The notes below the pieces were generated by a model. That model ran no database searches and was not told where the DNA came from. It worked only from the letters and a program-made list of their open reading frames with translations. Shown in pieces: positions 28,283 to 37,120 of a stretch of 64,000 bases of DNA. Both the position numbers and the translations under genes were made by a program. Numbering within the stretch: position 1 is the first letter of the stretch; each line of letters opens with the position of its first letter. The stretch comes from Saccharopolyspora elongata (GTDB lineage: Bacteria > Actinomycetota > Actinomycetes > Mycobacteriales > Pseudonocardiaceae), in contig NZ_SMKW01000036.1 in assembly GCF_004348985.1 (NCBI RefSeq), positions 32,613 through 96,612 on the forward strand, written 5' to 3'.

Positions 28283-29821
28283 TCAGCGCTGCGGGTCGAG
28301 GGTCTTGGCCCAGAGGGAGCGGCCGGACTGGTCGCGGAGGTCCACGGTGAGCCGCCCCGTGCGGCCGTCGATGTTGACCTCGCCGAAGTGCTGGAAGCCC
28401 TCCAGCGGGGACGCGCCCTGGCGGGTCGGGGCGTTGACGAACACCTGCTCCGGACCGAAGGTCGGGTCGAGCTTGTTCGGCCCGAACGCGCCGGCGTGCA
28501 GCGGGCCGGAGACGAACTCCCAGAACGGGTCGAACCCGGCGAAGGACGCGCGCTCCGGCACGTAGTGGATCGCCGCCGTGTAGTGCACGTCGGCGGTCAG
28601 CCAGACGGTGTTGCGGACCGAGCGGCGGCTGATCTCCTGCAGCACCCAGGCCAGCTCCGCCTCGCGCCCGTTGGGCGCCCCAGGCAGGCCGTTGGCCACG
28701 GCCTCGATCTTGTCGCCGTCCGGCACGACGATGCCGATCGGCATGTCCGAGGCGATCACCTTCCAGGTCGCGCGGGACCGGGCGAGCTCGTCGACGAGCC
28801 AGCGCGCCTGGCGGGCGCCGAGGATCCGCTCCGGCGTGGTGCCCGCCGAGTTCGGGTCGCGGTAGCTGCGCATGTCGAGCACGAACACGTCCAGCAGCGG
28901 GCCGTGCGAGACCTTCCGGTACACCCGGCCGTCCACCGCGTCCTGGCGGCGGACGGGCTGCCACTCGTGGAAGGCCTGGAACGCCCGCGCGGCGAGCACG
29001 TCGACGCGCTTCTCGGTGTACTGGTCGAGGTCCAGGATCTCGCCCGGGTACCAGTTGTTGGTGACCTCGTGGTCGTCCCACTGCACGAGCTGCGGGACCT
29101 GCGCGGCGAAGCGCCGCACGTTCTCGTCGAGCAGGTTGTAGGCGAACTGCCCGCGGTATTCGGCCAGGGTCTCGGCGACCTTGGACTTCTCCTGGGTCAC
29201 GACGTTGCGCCACACCCGGCCGTCGGGCAGCGTGACGGACTCCTTCAACGGACCGTCGGAGTACACGGTGTCGCCGCTGTGCAGGAAGAAGTCCGGGTTG
29301 CGGGCGGCCATCGCGTGGTAGATCGTCATGCCGCCGACGTCCCGGTTGATGCCCCAGCCCTGCCCCACGACGTCGCCGGACCACAGGAAGCGCACGTCCC
29401 GCCGGTTGCGCGGCACGGTGCGGAAGGTGCCGGTCAGCGCCTCGCTCTCGACGCGGCCGTCCAGGTCCTCGGCGATCACGCGGTAGTACGCCTGCTGCCC
29501 CGGCGGCAGCCCGCCCAGCCGGACCTCGCCGGTGCCGTCGGTCTCCGGGGTCAGGACCGGACCTGGGATCCGCCGCGCGCCGCGGAAGTCGGCGTGCCGG
29601 GAGACCTCCACGAACATCCGCGACGGCCGGTCGGCGCGGGTCCACACCACGGCCCCGTCCGGGCGCGGGTCCCCGAGCTGCACGCCGTGGGTCAGCACCG
29701 GGCGACCGCCGCTCGCGAACGCGGGCGCACCGGACAGGAACAGGCCGGTGGCGGCGAGGCCGGTGGCGGCGGCGCCGCGGAGCAGGGCGCGCCGGTTCAG
29801 CTGGGCAGGTTCGGGAGTCAT
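28283..29821 (-). CDS. phoD: PhoD-like alkaline phosphatase/phosphodiesterase, Tat-exported
   Basis: 512 residues. A twin-arginine signal (LNRRALLRGAAATGLAATG, then APAFA) directs the folded enzyme across the membrane. The PhoD N-terminal domain (HGVQLGDPRPDGAVVWTRADRP) precedes the metallophosphatase core with LWSGDVVGQGWGIN, PDFFLHSGDTVYSDG, QWDDHEVTNNW and WLTADVHYTAAIHY; these supply the Fe/Ca ligands of PhoD. It releases phosphate from phosphomonoesters and diesters outside the cell. ATG at 29821 places the Tat motif at residues 10-11. No Pho box was recognised upstream. Confidence 0.9.
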   Translation of the reverse strand: MTPEPAQLNRRALLRGAAATGLAATGLFLSGAPAFASGGRPVLTHGVQLGDPRPDGAVVWTRADRPSRMFVEVSRHADFRGARRIPGPVLTPETDGTGEVRLGGLPPGQQAYYRVIAEDLDGRVESEALTGTFRTVPRNRRDVRFLWSGDVVGQGWGINRDVGGMTIYHAMAARNPDFFLHSGDTVYSDGPLKESVTLPDGRVWRNVVTQEKSKVAETLAEYRGQFAYNLLDENVRRFAAQVPQLVQWDDHEVTNNWYPGEILDLDQYTEKRVDVLAARAFQAFHEWQPVRRQDAVDGRVYRKVSHGPLLDVFVLDMRSYRDPNSAGTTPERILGARQARWLVDELARSRATWKVIASDMPIGIVVPDGDKIEAVANGLPGAPNGREAELAWVLQEISRRSVRNTVWLTADVHYTAAIHYVPERASFAGFDPFWEFVSGPLHAGAFGPNKLDPTFGPEQVFVNAPTRQGASPLEGFQHFGEVNIDGRTGRLTVDLRDQSGRSLWAKTLDPQR

Positions 29822-30030
29822 GCCGCCGGTTCTATCCGTGGCAGGAGGCTGGTGGATCACCGCTGGTCGACGCGCAGGTGAAGAGTTCGTGCCGGGCGAC
29901 CGCAAGCGCACGGGCGGTGCCGGGCCGATCATCGGCGGCGCGGGTTTCCCACGTTCGCGCCTGGTGCCCGGCGGGCCGGCGCGATAGCTTCACGGGCAAA
30001 CCGACTGGCCGGTCTGACTTGGAGGTCCGG

Positions 30031-31131
30031 ATGCGCGCCGCCGTGCACACCGCCGCGAACCAGCCGATGCGGATCGAGGAACTCGCCGATCCCCGGCCGA
30101 AGGCCGGCGAGGTCGCCATCGACGTGCGGTCCTGCGGGGCCTGCCACACGGATCTGCACGTGCTCAAGGGAGAACTGCCGTTCCCGACGCCGACGGTGCT
30201 CGGGCACGAGGTGGCCGGCGTGATCGCCGAGCTCGGGCCGGACGTCACCGGGCTCGAGGTGGGCGACCGGGTGGTGACCAGCTTCATCATGCCGTGCGGC
30301 CAGTGCGAGCAGTGCGCGCGCGGCAACGAGGAGATCTGCCGGAAGTTCTTCGAGTTCAACCGCGGCAAGGGACGGCTCTACGACGACGAGACCCGGCTGT
30401 TCCGGCCGGACGGCGAGCCGGTCTGGATGTACTCGATGGGCGGCCTGGCGGAACGCTGCGTCACGCCTGCGACCTCGGTCTACCGCGTGCCGGACGGCGT
30501 GGAGCTCAGCGACGTCGCTTCGGTGGGCTGCTCGACGATGACCGCGTACGGCGCGCTGCGCCACGCGGCGAACGTGCAGGTCGGTGACACCGTGGCGGTG
30601 GTCGCGGCGGGTGGCGTCGGCTCGGCGCTGATCCAGCTGGCGGCGGTGTTCGGCGCTTCGATGATCATCGCGGTGGACATCAGCGAGGAGAAGCTGGCCG
30701 GGGCGCGGAAGCTGGGCGCGACGCACGTGGTCAACTCCGCCGAGGCGGACGCGCCCGCGGCGATCCGCGAGCTGACCGGCGGGCGCGGCGTGGACGTCGC
30801 CTTCGAGGCGCTGGGCGCGGTGCCCACCTTCGACATCGCGCGCGACTCGGTCGTCGAAGGCGGCCAGGTCGTGGTGGTCGGCATCGCCGCCCGGGGCACG
30901 ACCGCGGAGTTCGACCTGGCGACCATCGCCCGGCGGAAGCTGCAGATCAAGGGCTCCTACGGCGCGAAGCCGCGGCGCGACATGCCGGTGCTGCTCGACC
31001 TGGTGGCCCGCGGCCTGCTCCGCCCGCAGGACGCGATCAGCCGCCACTACCCGTTCGAGCAGGTCCAGGACGCCTACGACGCCCTGAAGCGCGGCGAAAC
31101 CGTCGGCCGAGCCGTCATCGACATCGGCTGA
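30031..31131 (+). CDS. Zinc-dependent alcohol dehydrogenase family protein
   Basis: 366 residues. Catalytic zinc ligands lie in CGACHTDLHVLKGE and GHEVAG. The structural zinc lobe has four Cys in CGQCEQCARGNEEIC. The nucleotide-binding Rossmann turn is AAGGVGSALIQLA, with AVDISEEKL placing Asp for NAD preference. It oxidises an alcohol or reduces an aldehyde; the substrate is not known. ATG at 30031 is preceded by GGAGG (30021-30025). It is divergent from phoD, with a 209-bp gap that also holds its promoter. Confidence 0.92.
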   Translation: MRAAVHTAANQPMRIEELADPRPKAGEVAIDVRSCGACHTDLHVLKGELPFPTPTVLGHEVAGVIAELGPDVTGLEVGDRVVTSFIMPCGQCEQCARGNEEICRKFFEFNRGKGRLYDDETRLFRPDGEPVWMYSMGGLAERCVTPATSVYRVPDGVELSDVASVGCSTMTAYGALRHAANVQVGDTVAVVAAGGVGSALIQLAAVFGASMIIAVDISEEKLAGARKLGATHVVNSAEADAPAAIRELTGGRGVDVAFEALGAVPTFDIARDSVVEGGQVVVVGIAARGTTAEFDLATIARRKLQIKGSYGAKPRRDMPVLLDLVARGLLRPQDAISRHYPFEQVQDAYDALKRGETVGRAVIDIG

Positions 31132-31149
31132 CGAGTCCAGCCCTCGGGC

Positions 31150-31579
31150 CTAGTCCAGGGGATGCCTCCAGCGCAGTCCCGGGTAGCGCGCGAAGCCCCG
31201 GTCCGCGGTGATCCACTCGCAACCGCGCTCGATCGCGATCGCCGCGAGATATGCATCCGGGACCAGATTGCCCTTCGCGTCCGCCTTGCGGCAGAGCTCG
31301 GTGAAGATCTCCCAATGGCGCGGACCCGGTTCGACCTGCACGAATGCGGGCGACGTACGAATCGCGGCGATGATCTCCAACGCTTGCTCCGGCGCCAAGG
31401 GCCGGTTCCAGATCTTGTGGTTGGTGATGATCCGCAGGTAGCCGCTGAACACCAGCGCTGGAATGCCGACCGGAGCGGGCCCTTGCAGGGCATCCTCAAG
31501 CCAAACGCGGTACTTCTCGTGGTCCGGCAGGGCCGCGTTCTGAGCGTTGAGCAGGAACGTTGACGCCGCAAGCGATCAC
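31150..31579 (-). pseudogene. Frameshifted PIN-domain toxin (VapC), probably inactive
   Basis: The natural start is GTG at 31579, overlapping the antitoxin stop as GTGA. The first eight codons read MIACGVNV, then the frame is lost at about 31556; removing one base there gives VNVLLNAQNAALPDHEKYRVWLE, a standard VapC N-terminus (written here over 20 residues only as VNVLLNAQ and ALPDHEKYRVWLED). The rest of the domain is open to 31150 and keeps VPDAYLAAIAIERG and WITADRGFARYPGL. In addition, the first catalytic Asp of the PIN domain (normally xxDVN) is Gly. Two independent defects point to loss of toxicity; the frameshift alone could be a sequencing error. Confidence 0.75.
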
Positions 31580-31821
31580 TCGCCGCGCTCCATGAACTCC
31601 AGCAGGGTGGCGTTGTCGTTCACATCGACGCCCGGCTTCGGTTCACCCAGGCCGAATGTCGGCAGCCGAAACCGCCCCTTCGGGGCGCCTTCCTGCGCAC
31701 GCCGCAGCTCGCCCATCCGGACGTCGTCTTCGATCAGAGCGCTCACCGTGGTGTGCTGGCGTGCGGCACGCAGCTTTAACCGGGCGAGCAACTGATCATC
31801 AATCGTGATGGTCGTCCGCAT
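31576..31821 (-). CDS. vapB: Ribbon-helix-helix antitoxin, VapB type
   Basis: 81 residues. MRTTITIDDQLLARLKLRAARQ is a classic ribbon-helix-helix start (beta strand TTITIDD, helix LARLKLRAA); the acidic, flexible C-terminus (NDNATLLEFMERGE) would bind the toxin. It lies directly upstream of the frameshifted PIN toxin gene with a 4-bp overlap. The antitoxin is intact while its toxin is broken, the expected order of decay. Confidence 0.88.
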   Translation of the reverse strand: MRTTITIDDQLLARLKLRAARQHTTVSALIEDDVRMGELRRAQEGAPKGRFRLPTFGLGEPKPGVDVNDNATLLEFMERGE

Positions 31822-31877
31822 GCACCGAAGCATGTCGCGGTTGCACCCGGATGCACCACCCTCGATCAGGTGGAATG

Positions 31878-32360
31878 TCAGTCGGTCTGCTCGGGCGGGT
31901 AGCCCGGCGGGTGGCCGAGCTGGTCGTAGAGCTGGCCTTCGCGCATGCGCCGGGCGACGTCGTGGCGCAGGTACAGCATGTAGGCCCAGACCGCGGCGAA
32001 CACCGCGCCCATGATCCCGACCGCCGGGTGCACGAAGAAGCAGAGCACCATCGCGACCTGCAGGGCCAGCGCGACGCCGAGGCCCCACGGGCGGCGCTGC
32101 ACGAACGCCGCCGCCAGCATCAGCACCGACAGCACCGCCACGATGGTGAAGCCGATGCTGGAGACGCCGCTGCCGAGCTTCCAGACCACCGGCAGCGCGA
32201 GCATGAACGCGATGAACTCCAGCACCAGCGTGCCCGCCATGATCCCGCGCAGGCCCTTCCACGGGTCGCGCACGCCGGGCGGCGCCTCGGGCAGGCCCTT
32301 GTCCGGTTCGGGATTCGGCTGATCGGTCACGACGGCTCCAGTGTCTTGCGGTTCGCTCAC
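31878..32360 (-). CDS. DUF4233 membrane protein
   Basis: 160 residues with four predicted membrane helices from about residue 35 to 130. The first contains the conserved GLRGIMAGTLVLEFIAF, and the last WAYMLYLRHDVARRM precedes a short cytoplasmic tail. DUF4233 proteins are encoded next to folC in most actinobacteria; function unknown. The GTG start overlaps the folC stop by 4 bp (GTGA), so translation is coupled. Confidence 0.9.
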   Translation of the reverse strand: MSEPQDTGAVVTDQPNPEPDKGLPEAPPGVRDPWKGLRGIMAGTLVLEFIAFMLALPVVWKLGSGVSSIGFTIVAVLSVLMLAAAFVQRRPWGLGVALALQVAMVLCFFVHPAVGIMGAVFAAVWAYMLYLRHDVARRMREGQLYDQLGHPPGYPPEQTD

Positions 32361-33724
32361 GCGGGCTCCTTGCCGAACAGGGCGCGCGCCTCGCCGGCGG
32401 TCACCACGGACCCGGTGATCACGACGCCGCCCCCGGAAACCGATTCGCCGGGCTCATCGGTCTCCTCGGCCAGCTGGATCGCGGTCTCCACCGCGTTGTC
32501 CAGCCTGGGCTCCACCACGATCCGGTCCGGACCGAAGATGTCCTTGGCCACGCCCGCCAGCTCGTCCGGGTCCATCGCCCGCGGCGAGGAGTTCGTGGTC
32601 AAAACGATCTCCTCGACCACCGGTTCCAGCTCGGTGAGGATGCCGCGCGCGTCCTTGTCGCCGAGCACGGCGACCACCGCGACCAGCTTGCGGAAGGAGA
32701 ACTCGGAGCTGAGCGCGTCGGCGAGGGCTCGTGCGCCGTGCGGGTTGTGGGCCGCGTCGACCAGCACCGTCGGCGCCGCGCGGACCCGCTCCAGGCGCCC
32801 GGGCGTCACGACGTTCGCGAACGCTTCGCGGACCCGCTCGACGTCGAGCTGCCGGTCGGCACCGGCACCGAAGAACGCTTCGACCGCCGCCAGCGCCAAC
32901 ACGGCGTTGCGCGCCTGGTGTTCTCCGTGCAACGGCAGGAAGATCTCGTCGTACACACCGCCCAGGCCCTGCAGCCGGAGCAGCTGACCGCCGACGGCGA
33001 CGGTCCGCGAGAGGACCCCGAACTCCTGGCCCTCGCGGGCGACCGTGGCGTCCACCTCGGCGGCCCGCTCCATGATCACCTTCTGCGCCTCGGCGGGCTG
33101 CGCCGCGACCACCGCGATGGAGCCGGGCTTGATGATCCCGGCCTTCTCCCCGGCGATCGAGGCCAGGTCGGTGCCGAGGTAGTCGGCGTGGTCGAGCGCG
33201 ACCGGGCAGACGACCGCGATCTTCGCGTCGGCGACGTTGGTGGCGTCCCAGCTGCCGCCCAGGCCGACCTCGATCACCGCCGCCTCCACCGGGGCGTCGG
33301 CGAAGGCCGCGAACGCCATCCCGGTGAGCACCTCGAACTTGCTCATCCGGACGTCGCTGCGGGAGTCCACGATGGACACGTACGGCGCGACGTCGCGGTA
33401 GGCCTCGACATAGCCCTCGGGGCTGATCGGCGCGCCGTCGATGCTGATGCGCTCGGTGGCCAGCTGCAGGTGCGGGCTGGTGTAGCGGCCGGTGCGCAGC
33501 CCGAGGCCGCTCAGCAGCGCGTCCGTGATGCGCGACGTCGACGACTTGCCGTTGGTGCCGGAGATGTGCACGACCGGATAGCTGTGCTGCGGGTCGGCGA
33601 GCAGCTCGGTGAGCGCCCGGATCCGGTCGAGCGATGGTTCGATCTTGGTTTCCGGCCAGCGTTCGTTGAGCTCGGCCTCCACCACGCGCAGTTCCTGCAG
33701 CGCGGCGGGATCAGTGCCGGACAA
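32357..33724 (-). CDS. folC: Bifunctional folylpolyglutamate synthase/dihydrofolate synthase
   Basis: 455 residues. It adds glutamate to dihydropteroate and to folates using ATP. Visible motifs: the Mur-ligase P-loop VVHISGTNGKSS, the folate loop GRYTSPHL, EVGLGGSWDATN and the ligand-binding VDAAHNPHGARAL. TTG at 33724 is proposed as the start, because a GGGGAG ribosome site lies 8 nt upstream and family N-termini align there; an in-frame upstream start at 33850 adds Arg/Ser-rich residues. The DUF4233 gene overlaps at its end. Confidence 0.93.
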   Translation of the reverse strand: MSGTDPAALQELRVVEAELNERWPETKIEPSLDRIRALTELLADPQHSYPVVHISGTNGKSSTSRITDALLSGLGLRTGRYTSPHLQLATERISIDGAPISPEGYVEAYRDVAPYVSIVDSRSDVRMSKFEVLTGMAFAAFADAPVEAAVIEVGLGGSWDATNVADAKIAVVCPVALDHADYLGTDLASIAGEKAGIIKPGSIAVVAAQPAEAQKVIMERAAEVDATVAREGQEFGVLSRTVAVGGQLLRLQGLGGVYDEIFLPLHGEHQARNAVLALAAVEAFFGAGADRQLDVERVREAFANVVTPGRLERVRAAPTVLVDAAHNPHGARALADALSSEFSFRKLVAVVAVLGDKDARGILTELEPVVEEIVLTTNSSPRAMDPDELAGVAKDIFGPDRIVVEPRLDNAVETAIQLAEETDEPGESVSGGGVVITGSVVTAGEARALFGKEPA

Positions 33725-33854
33725 GTGCTCACTCCCCTGCGAACGGCGAAACGACGAGGTCAGTCTACGTCTCGCCGGTTGGCCGACCGGCGAAGACCCG
33801 CTCCGCCGGCTCCCGGTTCCCGAAATCCGCGATCTTGACCCGCCGAACATCCAG

Positions 33855-33873
33855 CAAGGTTAGGTATAGCTAA
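33855..33873 (+). promoter_or_regulatory. Iron box (IdeR/DmdR-type) upstream of the broken siderophore-interacting gene
   Basis: CAAGGTTAGGTATAGCTAA matches the 19-bp DtxR/IdeR consensus (TTAGGTTAGGCTAACCTAA) at 13 of 19 positions, including the uninterrupted AGGTTAGG half. It lies 18 bp upstream of the start codon at 33892, overlapping the expected promoter, and a GAGGAG ribosome site follows at 33880-33885. Confidence 0.6.
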
Positions 33874-33891
33874 GTTACAGAGGAGTTGAGC

Positions 33892-34252
33892 ATGGCCCGA
33901 ACCAACCTGGCCACGAGGCGGATCAAGCCGGAGCACAGCGAGCTGCTCACCCTGCGGGTCATCCGCCGGGAGCGGGTCTCGCCGCACTTCGCGCGCGTCA
34001 CGCTGGGCCGCGGCGACGCCGAGCGGTTCCGCTACATGGGCTTCGACCAGTTGGTTGGTGCGGGACAACCCGGGCAACACCCCGGGGCGAGCGGCGCTGG
34101 CCGCGGCCGAGGCGTTGCCCGCGCCCGCCGAGAGCACCTACGGCTGGGTGGTCGGCGAGTCCGAGCTGGCCGCGGCACTGCGCCGGCACTGGGTCCGGTC
34201 GGGCCTGCCGAAGAGCAACATCATGTTCTGCGGCTACTGGCGAATGCCGTGA
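33892..34252 (+). pseudogene. Siderophore-interacting protein, internally deleted
   Basis: The first 53 codons encode a normal SIP/FAD-binding N-terminus (RVIRRERVSPHFARVTLG, then YMGFDQ). At about 34051 the frame jumps by one base to a sequence matching the family C-terminus: WLVRDNPGNTPGRAALA, WVVGESELAAALRR and the terminal block SNIMFCGYWRMP. Together they make about 120 residues, against roughly 270 in intact ferric-siderophore reductases, so some 450 bp covering the flavin and NAD(P)H sites are missing. The remnant cannot reduce ferric siderophores. Iron box and ribosome binding site remain intact, suggesting recent loss. Alternatively an assembly collapse produced the deletion. Confidence 0.82.
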
Positions 34253-34279
34253 CCGCGCACGCGTCCCGGAAAGGCGAAA

Positions 34280-34352
34280 GCGGCGATTTCGCGAGAAATC
34301 GCCGCTCCTCGTGCCTGCCGGGTGGCGATTTCGCGCGAAATCGCCACCCGGC
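34280..34352. repeat. Two palindromes of the ATTTC-N4-GAAAT family between convergent genes
   Basis: The first (34280-34305) is an 11-bp stem GCGGCGATTTC with loop GCGA. The second (34317-34352) is a perfect 36-bp palindrome centred on TTTCGCGCGAAA. They lie between the SIP remnant and valS, both ending here, so they may also act as a transcription terminator. The same core recurs at 26.5, 53.8 and 58.4 kb. Confidence 0.8.
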
Positions 34353-34366
34353 GAGCTCGAAACCGG

Positions 34367-36994
34367 TCAGGCCCCCGGCAACGCGGCCAGGCGCGCGTTG
34401 ATGCGGGCGATGTCGGCCTGCGCCGTCTCGCGGCGGGCCTTGATCTTTTCCACCACGTCGGCCGGGGCCTTGTCCAAGAACGCCGGGTTGTTCAGCTTCT
34501 TGTCGGTGCCCGCGAGCTCCTTCTCCGCCACGGCCAGGTCCTTGGCCAGCCGCTTGCGCTCGGCGGCCACGTCGACCGCGCCGGAGAGGTCCAGCTCCAC
34601 CGACACGTTGCCGCCGGCCAACCCGACCTCGATCGACGCCGACGAGGTGAAACCGTCGGCCGGCTCGGTGACCCGAGCCAGCGACTGCACCGCGGGCACG
34701 TGGTCCGCCAGCCCCAGCTCCGCGATGCCGCCGAGCTTGGCCGCGACCCGCTGCCCCGGCTTGAGGCCCTGGTCGGACCGGAACCGCCGGATCTCGGTGA
34801 TCAGCTTCTGCGCCGCCGCGATCCGCTCCGCGGCGGCGGGGTCGGCAACCGCCCCGGACGCCTTCGGCCAGTCCGCGATCACCACGGACTCGCGGCCGGT
34901 CAACGCGGTCCACAGGGTCTCGGTGATGAACGGGATCGTCGGGTGCAGCAGCCGCAGCAGCACGTCGAGGACGTACCCGAGCACCTCGCGGGTCCGCTCC
35001 GCCCGCTCGCCGTCCAGCTGGACCTTGGACAGCTCCAGGTACCAGTCGCAGAACTCGTCCCAGGTGAAGTGGTAGAGCGCCTCGGTCGCCTTGGCGAACT
35101 GGAAGTCCTCCAGCAGCTCGTCCACATCGGACACCAGCTGGTCGACGCGGTCCAGGATCCACCGGTCCGCGTCGGTGAGCTCGCCGCGGTCGGGCAGCCG
35201 CTCCGGCACCTTCGCGCCGTTCATCATCGCGAACTTGGTGGCGTTGAACAGCTTCGTGCAGAAGCTGCGGGACGCCGCCACCCATTCCTCGCTGATCGGC
35301 GAGTCGGTGCCGGGGTTCGCGCCGCGGGCCAGGGTGAACCGCAGCGCGTCGGTGCCGTAGGTGTCCATCCACACGAGCGGATCGACGGTGTTGCCCGCGG
35401 ACTTCGACATCTTCTTGCCGTGCGCGTCGCGGACCATGCCGTGCAGCGCGATCACCTTGAACGGTTCCACGCCGTCCATCGCGTAGAGGCCGAACATCAT
35501 CATCCGGGCGACCCAGAAGAACAAGATGTCGTAGCCGGTGACCAGCACGCTGGTCGGGTAGAACTTCCGCAGGTCCGCGGTGTCCGCCGGCCAGCCCATC
35601 GTGGAGAACGGCCACAGGCCCGAGGAGAACCAGGTGTCCAGCACGTCCTCGTCCTGGTGCCAACCCTCGCCCGACGGCGGCTCCTCGTCCGGCCCGACGC
35701 AGACGACCTCGCCGCCCGGCCCGTACCAGATCGGGATGCGGTGGCCCCACCACAGCTGCCGCGAGATCGCCCAGTCGTGCAGGTTGTCGACCCAGTCGAA
35801 GTAGCGCTTGGTCATCTCCGGCGGGTGCACCGCGACCCGGCCGTCGCGCACCGCGTCGCCGGCGGCCTTGGCCAGCGGGCCGACCTTGACGAACCACTGC
35901 AGCGACAGCCGCGGCTCGATCGGCTCCTTCGACCGCGAGCTGTGCCCGACGCTGTGCAGGTACGGGCGCTTCTCCGCGACGATGCGGCTCTGCTCGCGCA
36001 GCGCCTCGCGGACGGCGGCGCGGGCCTCGAAGCGGTCCATGCCGTCGAACTGCGTGCCGGTGTGGGCGATCCGGCCCTGCTCGTCCATGATCGTCAGCAT
36101 CGGCAGGTCGTGCCGCTTGCCGATCTCGAAGTCGTTCGGGTCGTGCGCCGGGGTGACCTTGACGGCGCCGGTGCCGAACTCCGGGTCCACGTGCTCGTCG
36201 GCCACGATCGGGATCTTGCGCCCGGTCAGCGGCAGTTCGATCTCGGTGCCGACGAGGTGCTTGTAGCGCGCGTCGTCGGGGTGGACCGCGACGGCGGTGT
36301 CGCCGAGCATCGTCTCGATCCGGGTCGTGGCGACCACGATCGCGTCGTCGCCGTCGCCGTAGCGCATGGAGACGAGCTCGCCCTCGACCTCCTTGTGCTC
36401 CACCTCGATGTCGGAGATCGCCGAGCGCATCTGCGGCGACCAGTTGACCAGTCGCTCGGCCCGGTAGATCAGCCCGTCGTCGTAGAGCTTCTTGAAGATC
36501 GTCTGCACCGCGCGGGAAAGCCCGGCGTCCATGGTGAAGCGCTCGCGGGTCCAGTCCACGCTGTCGCCGAGGCGGCGCATCTGGGACAGGATCGCCCCGC
36601 CGTGCTTCTCCTTCCACTGCCACACGCGCTCCAGGAACGCCTCGCGGCCCAGTTCGCGGTGGTCGACGCCCTCCTCGCGGAGCTGCCGCTCGACCAGCGC
36701 CTGCACCGCGATGCTCGCGTGGTCCATGCCCGGCAGCCACAGCGCCTCGTAGCCCTGCATCCGGCGACGCCGGGTGAGGATGTCCATCAGGGTGTGCTCG
36801 AAGGCGTGCCCGATGTGCAGGCTGCCGGTGACGTTCGGCGGCGGGATGACGATCGAGAACGGCGGCTTGTCGCTGTTCGCGTCGGCGGTGAAGTACTCGG
36901 CGGCTACCCAGCGCTCGTACAGCTCGGCCTCTACGTCGGCCGGATTCCAGGTCGACGGAAGTTCACGTTGCTGAGCGTCATGGGTCTGTGTCAC
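34367..36994 (-). CDS. valS: Valyl-tRNA synthetase
   Basis: 875 residues, class I synthetase charging tRNA-Val. The HIGH motif is His60-Ile-Gly-His63 in PNVTGSLHIGHAF; KMSKS occurs in HGKKMSKSAGNTVDP. The editing domain lies between (TTRIETMLGDTAVAVHPDD), and the C-terminal coiled coil (LAVAEKELAGTDKKLNNPAFL) contacts the tRNA. The 126-bp gap to the divergent oxidoreductase gene shows no T-box leader. It is complete and has no neighbour in its operon. Confidence 0.97.
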   Translation of the reverse strand: MTQTHDAQQRELPSTWNPADVEAELYERWVAAEYFTADANSDKPPFSIVIPPPNVTGSLHIGHAFEHTLMDILTRRRRMQGYEALWLPGMDHASIAVQALVERQLREEGVDHRELGREAFLERVWQWKEKHGGAILSQMRRLGDSVDWTRERFTMDAGLSRAVQTIFKKLYDDGLIYRAERLVNWSPQMRSAISDIEVEHKEVEGELVSMRYGDGDDAIVVATTRIETMLGDTAVAVHPDDARYKHLVGTEIELPLTGRKIPIVADEHVDPEFGTGAVKVTPAHDPNDFEIGKRHDLPMLTIMDEQGRIAHTGTQFDGMDRFEARAAVREALREQSRIVAEKRPYLHSVGHSSRSKEPIEPRLSLQWFVKVGPLAKAAGDAVRDGRVAVHPPEMTKRYFDWVDNLHDWAISRQLWWGHRIPIWYGPGGEVVCVGPDEEPPSGEGWHQDEDVLDTWFSSGLWPFSTMGWPADTADLRKFYPTSVLVTGYDILFFWVARMMMFGLYAMDGVEPFKVIALHGMVRDAHGKKMSKSAGNTVDPLVWMDTYGTDALRFTLARGANPGTDSPISEEWVAASRSFCTKLFNATKFAMMNGAKVPERLPDRGELTDADRWILDRVDQLVSDVDELLEDFQFAKATEALYHFTWDEFCDWYLELSKVQLDGERAERTREVLGYVLDVLLRLLHPTIPFITETLWTALTGRESVVIADWPKASGAVADPAAAERIAAAQKLITEIRRFRSDQGLKPGQRVAAKLGGIAELGLADHVPAVQSLARVTEPADGFTSSASIEVGLAGGNVSVELDLSGAVDVAAERKRLAKDLAVAEKELAGTDKKLNNPAFLDKAPADVVEKIKARRETAQADIARINARLAALPGA

Positions 36995-37120
36995 GCACCG
37001 GATTCTACGAGTGCCTGTTCAGCGCGTTTTCCGGGCATTGGGGTGCGCGTCGACCAGCGCGGTTGTGACTCCCACCACCCCGCCCGTGCTCGCCTGCGCG
37101 CCGTGGCGCACGCTAGGCGC

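Noticed and set aside
36995..37120. Possible T-box leader for valS
   Set aside because: The gap is only 126 bp and no specifier loop, antiterminator or T-box core sequence was seen.
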